DNA of 64,000 nt, from contig NW_020653945.1 of assembly GCF_003589595.1 (NCBI RefSeq), positions 24,698,201 through 24,762,200 of the forward strand, read 5' to 3'. Positions within the stretch are counted from its first letter, which is position 1. Each line of letters opens with the position of its first letter. The stretch comes from Hyposmocoma kahamanoa (Eukaryota > Arthropoda > Insecta > Lepidoptera > Cosmopterigidae). Below, piece by piece: positions 10,938 to 21,112 of the stretch. The position numbers and the translations under genes were made by a program. The notes under the pieces were generated by a model. The model saw only the letters and a list, made by a program, of their open reading frames with translations. It did not search any database and was not told where the DNA came from.

Positions 10938-11365
10938 TAGAGCTCCATGTGAAAGTGTTTGATCTTACTGCTTGGTTTATGACCTCGGTGGCCTAACGGA
11001 TTATATTGCGAGCGCTGAATGCGGAGACACCGGGTTTTTCTAAATTGGTTCTGCTCTGGTGTTCAAGTGAAGTGCCCCAGAATTCCGTTACTCTGGTATT
11101 TATAGTGCAAGAAATTCCCTAGTTTGAGACCAGGCATTTGGTGTGGGTGTCTGGCATACATGTGAAAGGATATACTGGTGACTGGAAGTTACAGGCACAT
11201 GAGACTTTTAAACTTACATCTCAGGGTGACGGGCGCGTTGGCAGTGTCCCTCAGATCTATGCGATATAAAGCTCAGAGCGGCACTGCAACTGATATGGAC
11301 AGGCATGTCACTTACCACCAGGCGGGCGACTATTTCGTCCCGTCACTTGGCCTAATAACCTAGAT
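10938..11365 (+). repeat. RepG copy interrupted by a tRNA-headed insert
   Basis: The RepG start (AGAGCTCCATGTGAAAGTG) is at 10938. A tRNA-like GACCTCGGTGGCCTAACGG sequence (about 10981-11200) separates it from the RepG 3' part (ACAGGCACATGAGACTTTT to CCCGTCACTTGGCCTAATAA, 11206-11365). The insert looks like another SINE head. The 11178-11363 open frame is only RepG sequence. Confidence 0.65.
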
Positions 11366-12300
11366 AGATATTCGGGTCGTGGGAAGATATAGGTTTATCT
11401 AAGTACAGAGACTCTTAGACTGTGCTAAAGAGACACCATATTTATTAATCGGAATCACATTAAGCTGGTCAGAAAAAATCAAGCCGATTCCGTAGGTGTG
11501 GTACGATAATAAGCGGTACCACAAAAATGTAAAGGCAGACGTTCCGTTATTCATAATAACACAGTATAAACAAAGAAAAATTTGTACAAACAAGAATTTT
11601 GCGCTCAATTTTCCTTCTTTCTGTAGGTAGTGCCTATTTGCATAAATACACACATCCAAAATCGTACAAAATGGAAATTCTTTAACACTGCATAAAATAG
11701 TAAATAACCACTAAAACAAATCGCTGAAAAGGCAACCAACGAATAAAATATAAATTACGATAAACACAATAATACTTATGAAATGATAATGAAGTACAAC
11801 ATTCTGTAACCCCTAACAAAACAGAAGACTTCAAAAATTCTCATCATAATTACCTACATCAATTTTTGTTATAAAACCCAATGATGCCCTGGGAGCTATT
11901 CCAAGGGTCGTTAAAACTGCGAAACGCGCTAAATTGCGTTTAAGACCGACTGGATACTAAATAATACCTTTACAAGCATTAAAACTGTGTAACCACTGTA
12001 CCGAGACACGGTTCTACATGGCACCATTCCTTGCCAATTTAATTCACCGACGATTTTTTTTCTTCCATATCCATTGCTCGGTTTAGTCCATGACGGAACT
12101 TTTCATATCTAAGTCAACGAGCAATGTATAAAAAATGTAATGAAAATTGAAATAGTTTTCATAGAACAGAATGTAATGGGCGGACAGTGTGCAATTTATA
12201 GAGGGTGGCCTGGTGCGGACAGTCGTTACCGGACTTTTATTGTTTAGAGATTTGTGGTAGTGAAATGCAGTTTCAATGTTGTAATTGATACCTAGGAACG
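11366..12300. other. No recognised gene
   Basis: The open frame 11399-11659 (minus) resembles nothing known to me. A 9-bp-arm hairpin (CATTGCTCG/CGAGCAATG) lies near 12072-12126. Confidence 0.4.
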
Positions 12301-12302
12301 TT

Positions 12303-12565
12303 CAGTAGCAGTAGAACTCCTTGTGAAACAGTTTGTCCAGGGAAGTACTGCCACCTTACCTATTTCTTCCGCCAAGCAATAATGTGAGCGCTCCAGTTTC
12401 GAAGGGTAAGTAAGGGTGCTGGTGAAATTTTTTTTCCATATCACCTATCGGCTACATATGGTAGATATCTCTAGCTAACTCCCATTTTATATTGAAACGT
12501 TCCTTCGCGTTTGGATACCACTTTCCACTTAACATCAGGTGGAGTGGAGTCATTTGCCTGTCAAG

Positions 12566-12602
<37 letters not shown>

Positions 12603-12665
12603 GGTCTTTGCGATTTAAAGCTCTAAGAGACCAGGTGCGTGACTTGTTCGCCCCATCACTGGGTT
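12303..12665 (+). repeat. RepG copy split by a poly-A LINE tail
   Basis: The RepG body runs from 12303 to about 12432 (TGAGCGCTCCAGTTTCGAAGGG, then GGTGCTGGTGAAAT) and resumes at 12601 (CAGGTCTTTGCGATTTAAAG). Between them, 12433-12600 is a retroposon 3' end (CTTAACATCAGGTGGAGTGG) with about 30 A residues. RepG sequence between the two parts (about 75 bp compared with other copies) is missing, so insertion may have come with a deletion. Confidence 0.7.
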
Positions 12666-13237
12666 TGGTATTATTAAAAAAAAGTGTATTGATATTTGGC
12701 TGTAAATTATTATAGGGTGGCGGCAGTAGAGGTGAGGTAAAAACGCGAAAATAATGTAGATAATAGTTATATTAAACTTCCACAATGGATTTCTTAACTG
12801 TAGTTACTTAGGAATTCAAACTACGTCTGAAGTAAGGAGCGTTGGGTCGAATGTTGGGAACTTTGGGCCGAAAAGTGACTTATAATTTGTAATTAATAAG
12901 TAAAATAACAATTTTGTCAACGGTCATGTTCTGCAGCGAATGCAAGTGCGTTGACCTGATGTTACAGTTATTCGCAAATCTGGATACATAACATATTGTG
13001 TCTTCGTGTTGTTGTAATGGAAGCCTGGCAATTTTTATCGGTATGTCAATATTCTGCTTCCCTGTTTCATCTGAAAAAAAAACTGTATTCTTATTTATTT
13101 AAATTTTTCTTTTTTATTTTATTTATAACATACGTTATTATAAATAAGTACTGAAAAATATAAAACTTAAACGTATTACAGATTGTTCTGTACACCAATA
13201 TATGTCATATTGTCAATAATAAATTCAATAATCTCAG
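12666..13237. other. No recognised feature
   Basis: AT-rich; I see nothing I can name. Confidence 0.4.
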
Positions 13238-13662
13238 TGCAGAGTACTAAAAAAACCGACCTCAAAAGTACGTGGAATTACGTCTATTTGTTATGTTTTA
13301 TTGTTTTATTATACAGGACTTGACACTGGAGATAATAAAAATAGATTCTCACTACGACACTACTCAAAGTATATCGAGAGAAAAACGCCTTGAATTGGAG
13401 AAATAGCAAAATCAACCATTAAAATAATTGTTCCTAAATTCAAGTTAGGCGCTATTTATAAAAATGAATCTCCATGCGTGCTCAGCCACCCTTAGAGGTT
13501 GATGATTTTACTCGAAATTAAATGGGACCGCTATGAAGGTTTCCAACAAAAAAGAATCATCAAAATCGGTTTACAAATACCGGAGTTTTCGCGTAACATA
13601 CAAAAAAAATATATACAGTCGAATTGAGACCCTCCTCCTGTTTTTGAAGTTGGTTAAAAAGA
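13238..13662 (-). repeat. RepT copy
   Basis: It runs from AAAAACCGACCTCAAAAGTACG through GGACTTGACACTGGAGATAA, GCGCTATTTATAAAAATGAA and ATGGGACC to TTGAAGTTGGTTAAAAAG. It aligns along its length with 22580-23012 and, inverted, with 58812-59490. The open frame 13533-13757 is repeat sequence. Confidence 0.8.
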
Positions 13663-14548
13663 AGATACTTCTTTTTCATTTCTTTCCGTTTAGAAATAAG
13701 ATATGTATTAGAAAATTTAAAATAGCTATTAGTCATTTAAGAGGTTTGGGAATATAGCTAAACAACACCTTTACACGACTTCTACGTGTTTGGATGACAA
13801 AAATCCGAAGTAGAGGCCTGTTTAGCTCTTATAGGTTTCTTGATCTATGTTGTTTGATATATATTTTGTAAATGATAAATGTTTACATTATGTTCATTTA
13901 CAAAGAACAACCTAGTTTCTTACTGATTCTCACGATTTCTTTCGAATTTCACATGTTTTCTAAGAGTTATGTTTCTAAGATTTGAACAACGGGTCGCATT
14001 CGGCACTTGCATGATCCGTTTCTTTTATAATATCAAATGACGAAATGAACAAGTCGAGCCTGATGTAGCTACACGCCTGTCCATACTGACCTACTGTTGA
14101 ACACCATTGTTAATTATCTAGTCATCTGATTCTAAACTTCTTGCCAAAGATACGATTTTCGCAAAGGTCAGAAACCAATAAAATATTAAAGCAAAACAAC
14201 CCGTTTCTATAAAATTCAAATTAATAGCATCGATGATGATTTAGCTTAATAGATAACCAGTTTTAGTCCGTGATTTTTATAGCTGTTGAAAAATTACCTC
14301 TAGTCATTGGAAGAGAAAGTAATCAATCATTTCAAGGCGTAAAATATTGCGTTTTTTAATATCAAACGTGACTGTTGTTTCCGTTGTTAATTTTTAAAGC
14401 TGTTTTCCTAAAGTAAAATTAATGAAGTTAAATAGATTTTTTTTTCAGATTTACGCCTACAATTAAGCAAGCTGTCCAATAACATGTCTTAATTAACTTA
14501 AATTGCAGTTGTAAAGCTAATAACTATGGCATCAATTAAAGTAAAAAT
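13663..14548. other. No recognised feature
   Basis: AT-rich sequence without an open frame or recurring repeat. Confidence 0.4.
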
Positions 14549-14850
14549 TCGGCAGCAGTATAGCACCTTGTGAAAGAATTTGTCCTGGGCAGTATTGTCA
14601 CCTTACCCATTACTGGCTCCAAGCAGTAATGTTACAATTACAGCGTTCCGGTTTTGAAGAGCAAGGTTGCTGGTGAAATTACGAGCACATGAGACTTGTC
14701 ACCTTATGTCTCAGGGTGATGGGTGCAGTGGCAGTGTCCCGTATATCTTTGCGATTTATAGCTCTGAGTGGCACTGCCACCGTTATGGAAAGGCGTGCCG
14801 CTGATCATCAGGTGCACGACTTGTTCGTGCTGTCATTTAGTATCATTTAA
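14549..14850 (+). repeat. RepG copy
   Basis: It is fairly complete: CACCTTGTGAAAGAATTTG, CAAGCAGTAATG, GCGTTCCGGTTTTGAAGAG, GAGCACATGAGACTTG, CAGGGTGATGGGTGCAGTGG, GCTCTGAGTGGCACTGCCAC and a closing GACTTGTTCGTGCTGTCA. The family lacks terminal inverted repeats. Confidence 0.75.
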
Positions 14851-14919
14851 AAAAACAGTTAGCTGCTGATCATTTGGTAATGATGGTCTCTGGATTAGAT
14901 TAGGCATATTAATGGCTTT

Positions 14920-15115
14920 TAACCGATATGATACACTAAGTAGTATGTCTGAGGGTGCCCAGGTGAGCATGAACCTAAACTCAGGAAACTACTGGACGCT
15001 TTCGTCGGAAGAGCTGTTGGGGACAATCTTAGAGAGCACCCGCGGAACTAAAAGCTCTTTCTTCTCGCCGGTCAGGAAGTCATTTAAGTTCACACACGTT
15101 CAAGTCGTACACAGT
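14920..15115 (+). repeat. Repeat shared with 60060-60190
   Basis: CTAAGTAGTATGTCTGAGGG, GCCCAGGTG and CTACTGGACGCTTTCGTCGG correspond to CTAAGTAGCGAGCCTGAGGG, GCCCAAGTG and CTACTGGAGACTTCCGCCAG near 60.1 kb. It is probably a retroposon tail fragment. The open frame at 14912-15121 is part of it and is not a gene. Confidence 0.55.
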
Positions 15116-15227
15116 CAATGAGAAGTCGTGGCAGCCTAAGGCGTTGCGCAAACATTCGTGTCTTGTGTTGGGTACTAGCAATCGGCAACTAAAAACGACT
15201 ATAGCCCAAAAAATTCTCTTCTTCGAG

Positions 15228-15375
15228 GACTTCTGTGGTTGAGCGGTCACCATGCTGATCTGCCACACAGGCTAGGCTGAGAGTAATATTTGTATGGCTT
15301 ACACTTATTTCTATCGTGAGTTTGGGTGTAATTTGTAGTTATCTATGTATGTGTGTTAGTAACAAACAACACAGA
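15228..15375 (+). repeat. SINE-B copy, truncated
   Basis: The head is degenerate (TGTGGTTGAGCGGTCACCATG), and box B is largely lost. The body GTGAGTTTGGGTGTAATTTG is kept. Confidence 0.75.
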
Positions 15376-15599
15376 ATTTGGTAATTTAAATGTTGCTGTC
15401 AACACCAGCATTTTTCCCTTTCGTATCGCCATCCAGACATTTTTTTCAATATGATTAATTACAATTGATATGAAACCAACACAGTCACTGATTGCGGCAA
15501 CCGGACACTGACGCGGGTTACAAAGGCAACCGCAATTTGTACGAAACTAGAATATTCGATTCTAGTTGCCGGTTGCTTGTATCCAACATAAGATGCACT

Positions 15600-15905
15600 T
15601 TTGCGCGGAGCCTTATGGTTTGACCCACCGGTTCTCAAGCCGTGAGTTCGATTCCAGGTTCGCACATCGGAGTTTCTCGGAATTTATGAAATTTAATTTG
15701 AAATCTACCATGAGCTTTTCGGTGGAGGAAAACATCGCATTGAAAGCTGCATGTCGAAGAAGGTTCACAACGCGTGAAGTCCCCAGTCCGCATCGTGGCA
15801 GACTATGGCCTAAACTCTCGCCTGAGAAGAGAACTGCGCCCAGTCGTGTAAACGGACTGACGGACAGACGTATAAATGTGATGGTGATGTGGTTGTGTTG
15901 CAATT
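15600..15905 (+). repeat. SINE-C copy
   Basis: A tRNA-like stretch with box B (GAGTTCGATTCCAGGTTCG) is followed by a body with GGTGGAGGAAAACATCGC, AGGTTCACAACGCGTGAAGT, GGCAGACTATGGCC and TCGCCTGAGAAGAGAAC, and by a weak GATG tail. Related copies lie at 25800, 37010, 41405 and, inverted, at 47548. The opposed open frames 15566-15946 and 15613-15999 are products of this repeat. Confidence 0.8.
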
Positions 15906-16850
15906 TTCGGTCGTCAAGGCCGTTGTGGACTTCTTTGGGTCGATGATCCCTATGAATTCGGAAGAGTTGTTCTCTGAGGGGAATGTAGTTGGTTGGCACT
16001 GTTTATTAACATGAATTATAAACAGTTTGTATGAAAACCGCCGTTTGTAGCGGCGAAGAATTGTGTTTCTACAACCAGTACCTTTTGTTATTTTTTCATC
16101 TCCTTGTTCCCAAAATTATGGAATAATATTGTGGAAGCTTTAACGGGTAAATCTCTTCGAAGAACTCCAGGACATGTGTTGAATTTTTACCCACTTAAAC
16201 TCCCTCTGTGACCATCCTCTTTGCATGTCACGATGCATCGGGATCTCCTACGGAATCGAACCAATGCTTCCCATGCACGTCACTCTTTCGGAACCTACCG
16301 TGGGGTCGGTACAACTACGTGCGACCACATAAGCTGAACTCCGGGAATCGCTGAAATGTTTAAATGGACTCCACTCTGACCATCCGCGACTTCGAGGTCC
16401 CCTACTTATCGCCTTGTACGACAAACCCGGGATAACGTAGTTCTATTCTCTTGCTATGTTCTCTTGCAACAGGTCATCTACTCCTGTAAGGATAAAATCG
16501 TACGTGCATTTTGAGAAGGTTCAAATTTAAAACCCAAATATGAATTTTAAATTTAATAAAATGGATGTCTCTACTCATTTGTAACCCTGGTCTTATTACA
16601 TTGCCAAAACCAACTTCAAAAGAACTAACGTAGCATGCAGAATTGCAATATTAGACCATCTCGAAACTTTTCACTTAACGCTTGAAGTTTTAGGACGTTT
16701 ATGAATGTATAAAGTTGAATTTTTCCATCTCGGAAAGGATTTTCGAAGTAAGATCTTCGTTAAATTGAAAAATGTTTCATCAACCTGATGATCAACTCTG
16801 TATTTATATGTATATTGTTTTTAATAATAATAACATGCCAAATAATGTGC
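15906..16850. other. No recognised gene
   Basis: This stretch is somewhat less AT-rich at 16200-16450, but no open frame or known motif supports a gene. It could be an old LINE piece. Confidence 0.35.
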
Positions 16851-16960
16851 GTCTATGGCACCCGCGATACAGGGTTTCCCTAGTGCGAGGCTATGAGTGT
16901 CTGCATTAATAATGACGTACGTACTCATAGCCTACACACACTCATAGGCCTTTTTTTTCA
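16850..16960 (+). repeat. SINE-B 3' body fragment
   Basis: ATGGCACCCGCGATACAGGG, TTTCCCTAGTG and GGCTATGAGTGT match the body of the copy at 45818-46032. The head is missing. An inverted snippet of the same end (CACTCATAGGCC) follows at once. Confidence 0.7.
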
Positions 16961-17270
16961 CAAAATGTTCCCCGAATTTTGCGAAAAAGAAAAAAAACAA
17001 AATAAAAACAGAACAGGTCCAAAAATTAAGTTGGCCTTGCTAGCGAGGTGAGCCTGGAAACGGGTAGGCACCGCTGGGTCTTGGAAGAACGTCGGTGCCC
17101 ACAAGTCCCAGCGTATGGTGCAGAGATGGGTGCCGGAGAGTTTTAATGAGTAGGAATCACACATAACCTTCCATCTGTATTCCCAGGCGGAAGGTATCCA
17201 TGATGGTTCTCCCCGTAAAAAAAAGCGTTCATTGGAGGTGTCGAGATAATATATTCGTCATAAACATTGA
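16961..17270. other. Possible retroposon tail next to the LTR-bearing MITE
   Basis: GGTATCCATGATGGTTCTCC followed by CCGTAAAAAAAA (17190-17225) resembles the poly-A end at 47820-47852. The upstream part is unassigned. Confidence 0.4.
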
Positions 17271-17420
17271 CATGAAACCATTGACTTACAATTATATGGA
17301 CGTCGGGTCCGCGCTAAAAACTATCCGAACTTATAGGGCGTTAAAATCGTATACGCGTCATTCACGCTTTAGTCTTCGTTTGTTCGACTGACAGCGAAGC
17401 AAGCAAAATTAGACAGTACT

Positions 17421-17664
17421 ATAATAGAGGGCTGTAGCTCAGATGCATTGCGAGAGGTATTTCTATAAACTCAAACTATAATAATCTTCAATTTTATACT
17501 TTATTTCACTTTTTTACATAATTTTGGCGTAGGGTTACGAAACAATCATCTTACTATGTATGTCAAGACCTTTCCTTGTTTTCTTAGCGTTCCAAATACA
17601 AAAACTATAATTATTATCTATGTTCAGCCAGCAATTCTACTCATAGAGTACAGCCTCGTCTACA
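17421..17664 (-). repeat. 3' LTR of the Gag-protease retrotransposon
   Basis: Its first ~100 bases in element orientation (TGTAGACGAGGCTGTACTC onward, ending near 17561) are identical to the 5' LTR. The next ~130 bases differ strongly. Confidence 0.85.
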
Positions 17665-17676
17665 TCCCTCTTCCTC
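17665..17676 (-). other. Polypurine tract
   Basis: GAGGAAGAGGGA on the minus strand lies directly against the 3' LTR start (TGTAG). This is the expected position of the plus-strand primer of an LTR element and fixes its orientation. Confidence 0.75.
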
Positions 17677-18684
17677 ACAGCTGAAGGGGTGAATATCCCT
17701 AGCTAGTGCTCTACCTATGATAGGCAACATACATAGTGATCAGCCTTTACTACAGACTAGCCACACACTGCTCGGAAGCTATCAACTTACCAAGTAAACC
17801 ACCGAGGAGGCTATGGCTTTGGTCTGCCAAAAACCTATCTAAAAGGACAGACCATGATCACATCCTAAACAAACAAAAAAAATATAATTACTCGTTAGCT
17901 ATCCTAGCTAATTAGGGAACCTGACTAAACCCTAACACTTTATTTTAGCGACCCTAAACTGGCTGAACGATCCTAATAAAAATTCTAAACATCACTACAA
18001 GTTCCTAACTATCTCAGCCTAAGCTATCTCCAACGTGGATGCTGCCACAACGACGACACAGGCTTGAACATCCATCGGACGATCACTGGGTTACATCACT
18101 ATTGATCTCCCAGCTGCCTTAGTCCTCATTTTGCAGCTATCACGTTCCATCAGCTTCACTTATCATCCTTAAACAACAAAAACCAACCCACGTATAACGT
18201 CAACAACATATTCTAACTACATGTCCTCAGACATACATATGGTATGAGGGTATACCACATGAAGAATTTCTAATAATTAAATAAATATATTTTCCCAGAA
18301 TGCAGACAGTCCTTGATCAACTGGAGGGATGAGCAGGAACTATTCGCACATACAGGATAATATATCTACCAAATTAAAAAAATATATATAAGAAAAACAA
18401 AAGTAAATGTTATCTATTTGATGGTGTATCCTCTCCTCCCTTCCTTCCAAGTCTGCATATACAGGAAAATATTAATTCTTCTCCAAATATTTCTCATAAG
18501 GTCGATATCATTCCACATGAAAAATAAATATAAAAATTAATTAACCTAGTAGAAACAAACACATTAAATTCCCTCATATAGAACTTTTTCATCCTATTCA
18601 CATGGAGTAGATTCTGCCTACACAACCTTTTCCTATTCATACCTAATCTGCACATAATACAATTAATCCTACTCAACCAATTCA
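17677..18684 (-). other. Non-coding 3' interior of the LTR element
   Basis: About 1 kb between the Gag-protease stop and the polypurine tract is AT-rich with no frame resembling polymerase or integrase. The small frame 18494-18685 shows no retroelement motif. Confidence 0.7.
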
Positions 18685-20169
18685 CTACCCTAACCTTCGC
18701 GTATCATATCTCTTAGATAAAGCAATCCTGTCTTTCTTGTCAAACATTCGCTTCCGATGCGATTGTAAACTATCTATACATTCCTTACGAGAACTCATCG
18801 AAGCTGCTCGTTTTACGTAGTCACTTCGCAGATTCGCCACATTACTTACGCGAACACGATTAGAAATGTCGCTTCCCGAATTGTATTTTATATATATTTT
18901 CGGCAAAGCATTTTTATAATTATTTACATCTAAATCCCGTTTTTGACGCAATTGACACGTCTTATCACTCACGTCAACATTACTTATCATCTCTGGCAAA
19001 ACCGAGAAGCCATCCAAACTTTTTGATATCGGTTTCAAAGGAGACTTTTCTTTCTTTGGTCCAATATCTATCATGGACTTAGAAGAAGAAATTTTATTGT
19101 CAATTTCCACTTTTGACAACTCGAAATTATAGTTCAAAATATCTCGTCCCAGAATTAAATATTCTTTAAAATCATCTACAACCAGCAACTTCGAAGGATA
19201 ATTGTTCCCATTAATCATCAACGACACCTTGGTGGACGACTGCACATTTATTGGCGTTGCACCCACTGTACGTAATGGAAAACTTGGACAATCATCGATA
19301 CGCAACTGCAACCTTTCCGCAAAATAACGAGAAATAACTGAATTTGAAGCATTAGTATCCACCAACGCCTCGCAACATACATCATTAATAAAAACAGATA
19401 TAAAAGGTGCCCTATCTACGCTAGAACTATCAATTGTAGACAAATTTTCTACATGTTCAGTTGCGCTTTTCTGACAATCACGTTGAGGAGATCCCGACGA
19501 AGATCCACTACTATGTGCTCGTGAATACCCTTGACTTGGCGTATCCTGCTGCACAACTGGTGCCTGTGGCACTAAATCTTCCGACCGCTTAGACTCGGGT
19601 CTAATTATCGGTGCAGAGACATCCTGTGTTTGCCAACAGTGAGAATGCTCTATTTGACAATTTACTGGCAATACAATATCTTCTCGACTCACACTATAAC
19701 TGTGATTAAATACGTCATCTACTTGTATAATTGTTTTTCTCAACTCCTCTTTAGATAGATACAAATTACTTGCCAGTATCCATTTAAAATTGGGTAACAA
19801 AGACTTCAAAAAATGCTTAATAAACTGAACATCTTGAATATTTGCTTTCATCGCTAACTCATTTAAACTATAAAAATAACTTATAAGCGATTCACTATGC
19901 CCCTGTCGCCTATAATAAAATTCTCGGGCGTAATCAATTTGTGAGGGAAATTCCTCTCTCAACCTCTGTGCAATCACATCATACGACACGTATGAAGAAG
20001 AATACGTTTTGTACCATTGCAGAGCTGGCCCCTCCAAATACAATGCAAACACGTATTTCTTCTGCACATCAGACCAATTATTTAATATACTAATGGTCTC
20101 AAATTGGTTCAAAAACTCATCTACGTCGTTGAATCCATTAAACTTTTGCGCCGACATATTATCATACAT
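18685..20169 (-). CDS. Retrotransposon Gag-aspartic protease polyprotein
   Basis: This 494-residue frame is intact. I start it at the ATG at 20169; the longer frame would begin with GTG. Residues ~5-160 look like a retrotransposon Gag (capsid-like) domain: a phenylalanine-rich start (FNGFNDVDEFLNQFE), ALYLEGPALQWY, and LREEFP with a helical region after it. Residues ~165-250 are Ser/Gln-rich linker. Residues ~255-350 look like a retropepsin: ISVFINDV, ALVDTNAS around Asp271, and YLILGRDIL near 337-345. The usual Asp-Thr/Ser-Gly triad reads Asp-Thr-Asn, which may weaken activity. The last ~145 residues are basic and unassigned. No CCHC zinc knuckle is seen. Known role of such proteins: particle assembly and processing of the element RNA. 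Ty3-type affinity is likely but not proven. Confidence 0.85.
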   Translation of the reverse strand: MYDNMSAQKFNGFNDVDEFLNQFETISILNNWSDVQKKYVFALYLEGPALQWYKTYSSSYVSYDVIAQRLREEFPSQIDYAREFYYRRQGHSESLISYFYSLNELAMKANIQDVQFIKHFLKSLLPNFKWILASNLYLSKEELRKTIIQVDDVFNHSYSVSREDIVLPVNCQIEHSHCWQTQDVSAPIIRPESKRSEDLVPQAPVVQQDTPSQGYSRAHSSGSSSGSPQRDCQKSATEHVENLSTIDSSSVDRAPFISVFINDVCCEALVDTNASNSVISRYFAERLQLRIDDCPSFPLRTVGATPINVQSSTKVSLMINGNNYPSKLLVVDDFKEYLILGRDILNYNFELSKVEIDNKISSSKSMIDIGPKKEKSPLKPISKSLDGFSVLPEMISNVDVSDKTCQLRQKRDLDVNNYKNALPKIYIKYNSGSDISNRVRVSNVANLRSDYVKRAASMSSRKECIDSLQSHRKRMFDKKDRIALSKRYDTRRLG

Positions 20170-20408
20170 ATTTTCTCCTCGCACTTTTTACTGGCACCAA
20201 ATAAAAATTAATATTAAATAAGTATAAATATAAATTACGACCTTTTATTACGCATTCCTGGTGGCTTTGTCGTAACAACATATAAACATTTTTCCACGAT
20301 GGACTTTTCTTCATCGGAATCCTTTCTTCATTAGTAAGCTTGCGTCTAACTTTTGCAGGCTTGAATTACATTATATTTCTTCTTCGTAAAAACATATAAA
20401 AATATTTT

Positions 20409-20475
20409 CCAACGGCGTTCGTGCCTCCACCATTTATAATCGAGTCCGCGCCTCCACCATTTATAATCGAGAGCT
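20409..20475 (-). repeat. Duplicated LTR/primer-site junction
   Basis: CCTCCACCATTTATAATCGAG occurs twice in tandem, 27 bp apart, at the inner edge of the 5' LTR. On the minus strand each unit contains ATTATAAATGGTGGAGGC, which spans the LTR end and the putative TGG primer-binding start. The tRNA primer cannot be named from this. Confidence 0.6.
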
Positions 20476-20699
20476 GTAGCTCAGACGCATTGCGAGAGGT
20501 ACTTTTAATAATATAAAACCGGGATCATTTTAAAACTTTGGTTTATTTTACCAATTTACATGTTTTGGGTTACAAATCAATAATCTTACTATCAATGTCA
20601 AGACCTTTCCTTGTTTTCTTAGCGTTCCAAATACAAAAACTATAATTATTATCTATGTTCAGCCAGCAATTCTACTCATAGAGTACAGCCTCGTCTACA
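20463..20699 (-). repeat. 5' LTR of the Gag-protease retrotransposon
   Basis: It starts TGTAGACGAGG on the minus strand and carries the block identical to the other LTR (about 20597-20699). The remaining half is diverged. Confidence 0.85.
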
Positions 20700-20853
20700 G
20701 TACTGCGATGACATTATAATTTAAATTCAACGTTTTAGCTTTTTCATATTCCTTTACATGTTACTACGTTTAAATAGGTTGACTTGGGACATTTTTTTCG
20801 TGGTTTTTGTATTATACCCGTCGTCCATTTATTTGTAAATCAATGCATGAAAC

Positions 20854-21110
20854 AGAAATCCAGCAAGACAGTTAGAACAAGTCTCCATTGTATCGTGTCT
20901 GTAGTAATTACTTCGGCAAAGTGCTTGATGAATAATGTGATCTGACTGGGAACACTTTAGATTGCAAATGGCTGTGACGTTTGCACTGTTTGCGCCGTGA
21001 CTGACGACAATGTCGTCACATTTCGAATGTATAGTTTCCTGCGCTCTGACTCTGTAGTTTACGGTTTGCAGCCGGTATAGCACCTATAGACGTTTATTTA
21101 AATGTTATAA
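20854..21110. other. No recognised feature
   Basis: The open frame 20829-21083 (minus) begins in the MITE-1 end and has no recognised domain. Confidence 0.4.
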
Positions 21111-21112
21111 TT

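Larger units (their letters stand above)
17421..20699 (-). mobile_element. LTR retrotransposon with Gag-protease only
   Basis: Two direct repeats, 17421-17664 and 20463-20699, flank a 2.8-kb interior with one minus-strand Gag-protease frame. A 5-bp target duplication, GTACT (17416-17420 and 20700-20704), interrupts MITE-1 at a site intact in the 24.3-kb copy. On the minus strand the LTR begins TGTAGACGAGG; a purine tract, GAGGAAGAGGGA, directly precedes the 3' LTR (17665-17676), and a TGGTGGAGGC motif near the 5' LTR could be the primer-binding site. No reverse transcriptase, RNase H or integrase is present; the ~1 kb after the stop is non-coding. The element is therefore non-autonomous. Confidence 0.9.
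17279..20845. mobile_element. MITE-1 copy carrying the LTR retrotransposon
   Basis: The left half (17279-17420) and right half (20700-20845) together reproduce the 285-bp MITE-1 at 24290-24574, split by the LTR element. The ends are CATTGACTTACAATTATATGG on the left and the inverse on the right. The host-site duplication CATGAAAC (17271-17278 and 20846-20853) is perfect. It has no coding capacity. Confidence 0.9.

Noticed and set aside
15566..15999. Two overlapping antisense frames of 126 and 128 codons
   Set aside because: Both lie across SINE-C; their length follows from the repeat's composition.
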